NCBI RefSeq assembly: GCF_000016385.1
Contig: NC_009376.1
Location: 186,001-250,000 of the forward strand
Reading direction: 5' to 3'
Origin: Pyrobaculum arsenaticum DSM 13514
GTDB lineage: Archaea; Thermoproteota; Thermoprotei; Thermoproteales; Thermoproteaceae
Length of the DNA stretch: 64,000 nt
Shown here: piece after piece, positions 60,048 through 64,000 of the stretch
Numbering within the stretch: the first letter of the stretch is position 1
Layout of the letters: the number at the start of each line of letters is the position of its first letter
Notes under the pieces: model-generated
The model's database searches: none
Told to the model about the DNA's origin: nothing
Seen by the model: the letters and a program-made list of their open reading frames with translations, nothing else
Translations under genes and position numbers: made by a program

Positions 60048-60763
60048 TACAGGCGGAATATCTCCCTCAGCTCCGCCAGCTGTTGCTCCCTGCCGAGCCT
60101 CCTCACGATGTTCCTCGCCAGGGCCCAAACCGCGTTTACGTCGCGGCTGAGTTGCACCTTGCACTGGGGGCACCGCACCAGCCTCCCCCTTTTCTCCATC
60201 CGGCCCCCGCACAGGGGGCACACGTCGGAGAGCATCGTGGTGTGGAGCTCGACGAAGTGCTCCCTCGCCAAGTCGAACACCTCTCCTAGAAGGTGCTGGA
60301 ACTTCGGCGAGATGGGCAAGTCGACGATGAGCAGGTTTACCCCCTTCTTGGGGTGGAAGGCCTCTTTTATCCCGCCAGCGACTCCCCTCGCCGCCAGCTC
60401 CACGTAGCCGCCTATCCTGAAGACGCGGTACATCACGCCGTTTTCGTTGACGTCCATGGCGTGGACCACTAGGGGCGACCCCTCGACTAGCTCTGGGAGG
60501 CCTACCTTCTCGTCGGCCCTCACCAGCCTCACCAATACGCCGTCTTTCCTGACAAAAACCTCTGCGCTGGCGAGGCCGTAGATTTGGTAGTCGGTGTAGG
60601 TCATGCGCCAGCTCTTGTACATGCAGAGCGGCACGTCGCCGGCGTACAGAGTAATAAAGCTCTCTACCACCCTCACCGCGCCGCCGAGGTCCACCACTTT
60701 GTAGTCCCCATCCAGCGCCTCCCTCGCCTTTTCAGCATCGCATCGGAGGTAGTAGGTGAACAC
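60032..60763 (-). CDS. Miniature TnpB/Cas12-like RuvC and zinc-ribbon protein
   Basis: 243 residues, about 60% of a typical TnpB. The C-terminal half has the TnpB order: RuvC-I-like Asp104 (VHAMDVNENGV), a RuvC-II-like LLIVDLP with Asp148 where TnpB has Glu, a four-Cys zinc ribbon (Cys182, Cys185, Cys198, Cys201) and RuvC-III-like Asp208 (LSRDVNAVWALARNIV). The N-terminal ~95 residues do not look like the TnpB wedge/REC region. GTG 60763 follows ATTTAAAAAC (60781-60790) by 25 nt; the longer frame to 61009 is ignored. No TnpA gene or IS ends nearby, so it looks domesticated. Confidence 0.7.
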   Translation of the reverse strand: MFTYYLRCDAEKAREALDGDYKVVDLGGAVRVVESFITLYAGDVPLCMYKSWRMTYTDYQIYGLASAEVFVRKDGVLVRLVRADEKVGLPELVEGSPLVVHAMDVNENGVMYRVFRIGGYVELAARGVAGGIKEAFHPKKGVNLLIVDLPISPKFQHLLGEVFDLAREHFVELHTTMLSDVCPLCGGRMEKRGRLVRCPQCKVQLSRDVNAVWALARNIVRRLGREQQLAELREIFRLYYPNV

Positions 60764-60853
60764 GTAGCTCCCACTCAACCTATTTAAAAACATCAGACGA
60801 CACAATCGGCGGGATGGCAAAACAGATATATAGACGTATACGAATAGAGAGTA

Positions 60854-61400
60854 ATGGAGTACCAGGTTGAGGACGTGGTTCTTTACATAATTAAAAAAAT
60901 GGGGGAGGTACAGGGAATGAAGAAGCTGATGAAGCTGGTGTTTTTGACGCAGTACGAGTCGAAATGGCGCCTGGGCCGGGTGATTGTCAAGTATACCTAC
61001 GGGGGGCATCCCGCCGCTAGGGCTGAGTTTTACATCTGGTCATTTGGCCCTATGAGCAACGAGGTTTACGACGCCGTGGAGGGCCTTGAGGAGAGAGGCC
61101 TAGTGGAGATGCGGTTCGGTGAGTATACAGAGATCGTGGCCAAGGGGGGGACGGGGCGTCTCCCTTCCACCGCCGGTGGCCGCAAGGCTGGATGAGGTTG
61201 TGGAAAAGTACGGTAGGCGCAGGGGCTGGGAGCTGGAGAGGATAGTTAACGAGATGCTTGGGCTTGATATAGAGGAGAAGAAGCTGGAGTACCTCGGCCT
61301 ACCAGTTGACAAATACCTAGAGCTGGAGGGCGTCAGGCTTGAGAAGAAGGAGCTGGCGCATGGGAGATATAAGGCGGAGCCACAACCACCCAGCGGCTAG
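60854..61400 (+). pseudogene. Panacea/DUF4065-like antitoxin-type gene, frameshifted at a run of seven G
   Basis: The first ~100 codons show the Panacea pattern: GMKKLMKLVFLTQYESKW and AEFYIWSFGPMSNEVYDAV, then GEYTEIVAKGG. The run of seven G at 61144-61150 moves the frame, giving a short stop. With six G it continues RGVSLPPPVAARLDEVVEK, IVNEMLGLDIEEKK and ends at 61400, ~181 residues. Promoter GATATATAG at 60826-60834, ATG 60854. Its end overlaps the nuclease gene by 41 bp. Confidence 0.7.
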
Positions 61401-61854
61401 AGTCGAGTTCAGCGGCAGGTCTCGCTCTGGTCTCAGCTTCGACGAGTATGTGGAGCTTATTAACAGAGCGTGCATATCGTGGAGCCGCGAGGGCTTGGGG
61501 TGGTTGCGGGGAAGATTCGGCCCCAACTACAAGGGGCACCTAGGTCTCCTTGGCACAGCACTTGTGGCGTGTTACGCCACTACGAGATGCAACGGCGTAG
61601 TGCTGGAGCCAAGGTTTAGAGAGCTAAGCATTCCTATCGATCCAACCGCTACGAATCCTGACATTGCTGTGGTGTTAGGTGACGACCTGCTGATTCTGGA
61701 AGTGAAGGTCCACCGTTTTGAGTCGGCCGAGCTTGTCAGCCAGCTTGACGACTTCGCTGTGAACTACGGGGCGTTTTTGAAGAGGTGGGGCATACACCTC
61801 GGAGTTATTCACTTCCGAGTTGGAGTGGGAGTCAGGGAGAAAGCGCCGCCTTGA
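61360..61854 (+). CDS. PD-(D/E)XK-type nuclease-like protein
   Basis: 164 residues with a PD-(D/E)XK core: NPDIAVVLGDDLLILEVKVH gives Asp101, Glu114 and Lys116 in the D...ExK pattern (landmarks NPDIAVV and LILEVKVH). ATG 61360 lies within the 3' end of the Panacea-like gene, the close coupling expected of a toxin/antitoxin or defence pair. After the TGA at 61852-61854 the same frame stays protein-like (APGKKLGALFLEIDEVFKK) to a TAG near 61960, so the C-terminus may have been shortened by a nonsense change. Confidence 0.65.
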   Translation: MGDIRRSHNHPAARVEFSGRSRSGLSFDEYVELINRACISWSREGLGWLRGRFGPNYKGHLGLLGTALVACYATTRCNGVVLEPRFRELSIPIDPTATNPDIAVVLGDDLLILEVKVHRFESAELVSQLDDFAVNYGAFLKRWGIHLGVIHFRVGVGVREKAPP

Positions 61855-62004
61855 GCCGCCGAAGTAAGCCTTGCGCCGGGCAAGAAACTTGGGGCGTTGT
61901 TTCTCGAGATCGACGAGGTTTTTAAAAAGCCTACTCGGCACCGGCGGAAAGGGCCCTAGGTTGCGGTTGCTTGTAAGCTTTTAAAGATATGTATACGAGG
62001 TGCC

Positions 62005-62298
62005 ATGTCCGAGTTCAGAGTTCCGGGGGAGGGTGAAATTCTAGGGAAGGTGGTGGAGATGCTGGGGGATGGCAGGTTTAAGGTCGTCTGCGCTGACGGC
62101 CAGATAAGAGTGGCGAGGCTTCCGGGCAGGCTGAGGAGGAGGCTATGGCTAAAGGCGGGGGATTACGTAATAGTTGCCCTCTGGGATTTCGACAAGGAGA
62201 AGGGGGACATTGTTCACAAATACGAAAAGCGTGACTTAGAGGAGCTGAAGAGGCGGGGCTTTGCCGAGGCGATAGAGAGCCTAGAGTCCTACATATAG
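62005..62298 (+). CDS. Translation initiation factor 1A
   Basis: 97 residues of aIF1A: OB-fold with GEILGKVVEMLGDGRFKVVCADG, RLPGRLRRRLWLKAGDYV and ALWDFDKEKGDIVHKY (landmarks GKVVEMLGDGRF, AGDYVIVALWDF). It binds the ribosomal A site and helps select initiator tRNA. ATG with TTTTAAAGATATG ~25 nt upstream. Confidence 0.95.
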   Translation: MSEFRVPGEGEILGKVVEMLGDGRFKVVCADGQIRVARLPGRLRRRLWLKAGDYVIVALWDFDKEKGDIVHKYEKRDLEELKRRGFAEAIESLESYI

Positions 62299-62365
62299 GC
62301 CGCAGTTTAGTCATGTGGAGTTGCTCAGAGGTTTAAAACTTAAAACATAGTGAAAGATTTAGTCT

Positions 62366-63043
62366 ATGGAATTTGAGGCACTATTAAAACTTCGTAAAGG
62401 AATTCTTTACTTAATAGTCGCTGCTATTATGGTTTTCGCAGGCTTCTTAGCGGGGTTGACATCTTTATTCTTTGCAATTGCGCCGTTTGGCGAGGCGCCC
62501 AAACCCCCACTTGCGTTAAGTTCAGTCGCGGTTGCGGTGGTAGCCCTCCTTGTAGGTCTTGTCCTGTCCCTTTACGCCGTGTTTAGCAAAATAAGAGGCG
62601 GCTTCCGGGAGCTCTCACAGGTGGACAGAAGCTTTGGGATATGCTACACCGGAACCACGTTGATGCTAGTAGGTCTAATTCTGGGGATAGTCGGGGCGTT
62701 GCTCTTCATCGCCTTTTTGGCCAAAGCCTTATCCACCTTACCGCTTGGTGGGCTCCACCACGGCGGTGTATTCGCCATGTTTATCCTCCCGCTGGCCGTA
62801 ATAGTCTTGGGCCTCATATTTGCGGTTTTGGGCAGTATATTGGCCTACGTCGTCGGCGCGTTTAAGCTTAATGACAGGTATAACGACAGCTTGTTCCTCG
62901 CCGCAGGGATATTGTACATCATAGACTTGGTGCTCACCTTTGTAGGCCTTCCAGCAGTCTTGCAGTTCGTGGGCCATATACTGATGTACGTGGCGCTGGG
63001 CAGAGCCGCTGAGGGAGTCAAGACGCAAGCAACGAACGTCTAG
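62366..63043 (+). CDS. DUF973-family membrane protein
   Basis: 225 residues starting MEFEALLKLRKGI, with about five to six helices (LIVAAIMVFAGFLAGL, VAVAVVALLVGLVLSLY, MLVGLILGIVGALLFIAFL, FILPLAVIVLGLIFAVLG, and a C-terminal pair). This matches the crenarchaeal DUF973 family of unknown function. ATG with GTTTAAAACTTAAAAC ~25 nt upstream. A decayed tandem copy follows. Confidence 0.85.
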   Translation: MEFEALLKLRKGILYLIVAAIMVFAGFLAGLTSLFFAIAPFGEAPKPPLALSSVAVAVVALLVGLVLSLYAVFSKIRGGFRELSQVDRSFGICYTGTTLMLVGLILGIVGALLFIAFLAKALSTLPLGGLHHGGVFAMFILPLAVIVLGLIFAVLGSILAYVVGAFKLNDRYNDSLFLAAGILYIIDLVLTFVGLPAVLQFVGHILMYVALGRAAEGVKTQATNV

Positions 63044-63150
63044 TCGGATAAAGCAGCAAGCCGCCGTGGTGGGCCGGGGCCAAGGAGAACCTAGACGGCG
63101 TGGGATGTAATATCAGGCTTAACACCCATATAACATGCGTGTATTTGTTG

Positions 63151-63800
63151 ATGGAGCTGGAGGCGTTGTTGAAACTTCGTGAAGGCTTCCACCACCTAAA
63201 AATCGGCGCAGTTCTAGTATTGGCTAAGTTTTTGACGGTCTGGACCTCAACACCTTACATGCACGGCACAGTCGTCGTATCCAACAGCGTGTTTGTTGTG
63301 GGTCTCGCCGTGACTCTCTACGCAGTGGCTGGTAAGATAGGCGAAGGCTTTTGTCCTCTCACGCAGGTCACTTTGGCATATGCAAAATGGGAGTGCTTAT
63401 GATGATTGTGGGCCTGGTTCTGGAAGTTGTTGGGGGTGTTTTTTGTATTTGCGACCTTTACATTCCTATACATATATCACGCCGCTATACGCGCCGCCGA
63501 CTTGCATCTTCTCGTCTAGGTTGTACTTGGTTTCCATTAACCTGCGGATCCCCCAGAGATCGTGGCGCTTCTAGGCCCCATTGCAACGACTGCAGGTAGC
63601 GAGTAAGTCTACGCCACCGAAGCGTTTCTACTCGGCGCGAGGTACAACGGTGGCTTACTCCGCGCCGCGTGTGTGGTATACATCGTGGACTCGGTGCTGA
63701 CATTGCAAGGGTTTCTAAGCCTCATGAGTTTGTAGGCCACTCACTGATGTACTACGCTTTGTGGTAAGCCGGAGAGAGGCCGCGCCACAGGTGCCAGAGG
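63151..63800 (+). pseudogene. Decayed tandem copy of the DUF973 gene
   Basis: ATG 63151, with CATATAAC ~25 nt upstream, opens MELEALLKLREGFHHLKIG, close to the start of the preceding gene. The sequence keeps parallel segments (VFVVGLAVTLYAVAGKIGEGF, then in other frames MMIVGLVLEVVGG and GARYNGGLLRAACVVYIVDSVLTL) but carries several stops and frameshifts. It also lacks part of the third helix. Divergence from the intact copy is considerable, so the duplication is old. Confidence 0.85.
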
Positions 63801-64000
63801 CCGCGTTTGGCCAAGAGGCGTATACTTGTTGACGCCTCGTAGCTACGGCTACTGCAACGTGGCCAGGTAGCGCCCACGCCAGACCCCGCTCGGCGTTGCA
63901 GGTATTTGACCCAGGAAATGTCGCAATCGTAAGTCGTCGCCGCTTCTGCGAGGTACACGCTTTAAAGCTGGCATTGTGTATCATAATTGTATCTGTATCC
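63801..64000. other. Right-edge spacer
   Basis: Two hundred bases with no supported frame. A GCTTTAAAGC palindrome near 63957 could be a promoter for a gene outside the window on either strand. Confidence 0.3.

Noticed and set aside
60032..61009. Active IS605-type insertion sequence
   Set aside because: No TnpA, no hairpin ends or target motif seen, and the protein is too short with a changed RuvC-II residue.
63715..63984. 89-codon minus-strand frame at the right edge
   Set aside because: Overlaps the DUF973 pseudogene and has no coding character.
1..64000. CRISPR array, integrated virus or plasmid
   Set aside because: No spaced direct repeats, integrase, att-like tRNA duplication or virus structural genes were seen; the encapsulin is HK97-like but is a ferritin fusion standing alone.

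Overview
The window is chromosomal DNA of a hyperthermophilic crenarchaeon, almost certainly Pyrobaculum or a close member of the Thermoproteales. Pointers are reverse gyrase, aIF1A, an A-type ATPase B subunit, diphthine synthase, archaeal LeuRS, a PaREP1 protein, a CAU tRNA whose intron sits in the anticodon stem, a futalosine-type menaquinone pathway, and the promoter layout. In gene after gene a TATA-like A/T box lies about 25 nt upstream of the start codon with no room for a leader or Shine-Dalgarno site. I used that spacing to choose starts, and it often moves the start downstream of the longest ORF.

Layout. 1-657 is the end of a 4-alpha-glucanotransferase. 658-1526 is a decayed spacer holding a remnant copy of a gene pair at 14.9-17.4 kb. 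1527-2648 is a ferritin-encapsulin fusion. 2.8-8.2 kb has small hypotheticals, a dehydrogenase-like protein, a sugar-isomerase-like protein and an ABC-2 exporter. 8.2-13.8 kb is the menaquinone region (mqnA, a methyltransferase, mqnC, mqnE), interrupted by a GC-rich stretch that folds into a multi-hairpin RNA candidate, an MNT/HEPN pair and a PaREP2-like wreck. 13.7-27.3 kb is mostly housekeeping: FHA, MazG, pdxST, dphB, truA, a hydroxyacid dehydrogenase, atpB. 27.5-33.9 kb has PaREP1, rhomboid, aldo-keto reductase, flavoprotein, a Cgi121-like gene, a tRNA and a Rieske protein. 32.4-36.5 kb is accessory: a wrecked VOC gene, a beta-carbonic-anhydrase remnant, a broken VapBC pair, a second Rieske protein and a second MNT/HEPN pair. 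36.5-50.6 kb has XdhC, a PolB2-type polymerase with a downstream partner, a broken B12/radical-SAM gene, a macrodomain protein, reverse gyrase, leuS and an NfeD/methyltransferase/membrane operon. 50.7-57.3 kb has two CoA-transferase subunits, an intact rhomboid, a radical SAM protein, a RecA-like ATPase and a phosphoesterase. 57.2-64 kb has a large secreted protein, RNase HI, a miniature TnpB-like protein, a Panacea-like/nuclease pair, aIF1A and a DUF973 gene with a decayed tandem copy.

The most striking theme is indels at short G/C homopolymers. At least five genes (vapB-like, vapC-like, B12/radical SAM, the secreted protein at its signal peptide, the Panacea-like gene) are each thrown out of frame by one G or C in a run of 4-7, and there is a run of 14 C next to the structured-RNA candidate. 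Several affected genes are surface or toxin/defence genes, so contingency-type switching deserves consideration beside ordinary decay or sequencing error. Other leads are two C/D-box sRNA candidates, the TnpB-derived protein, and a polymerase of the usually inactivated PolB2 size class that keeps its catalytic carboxylates.
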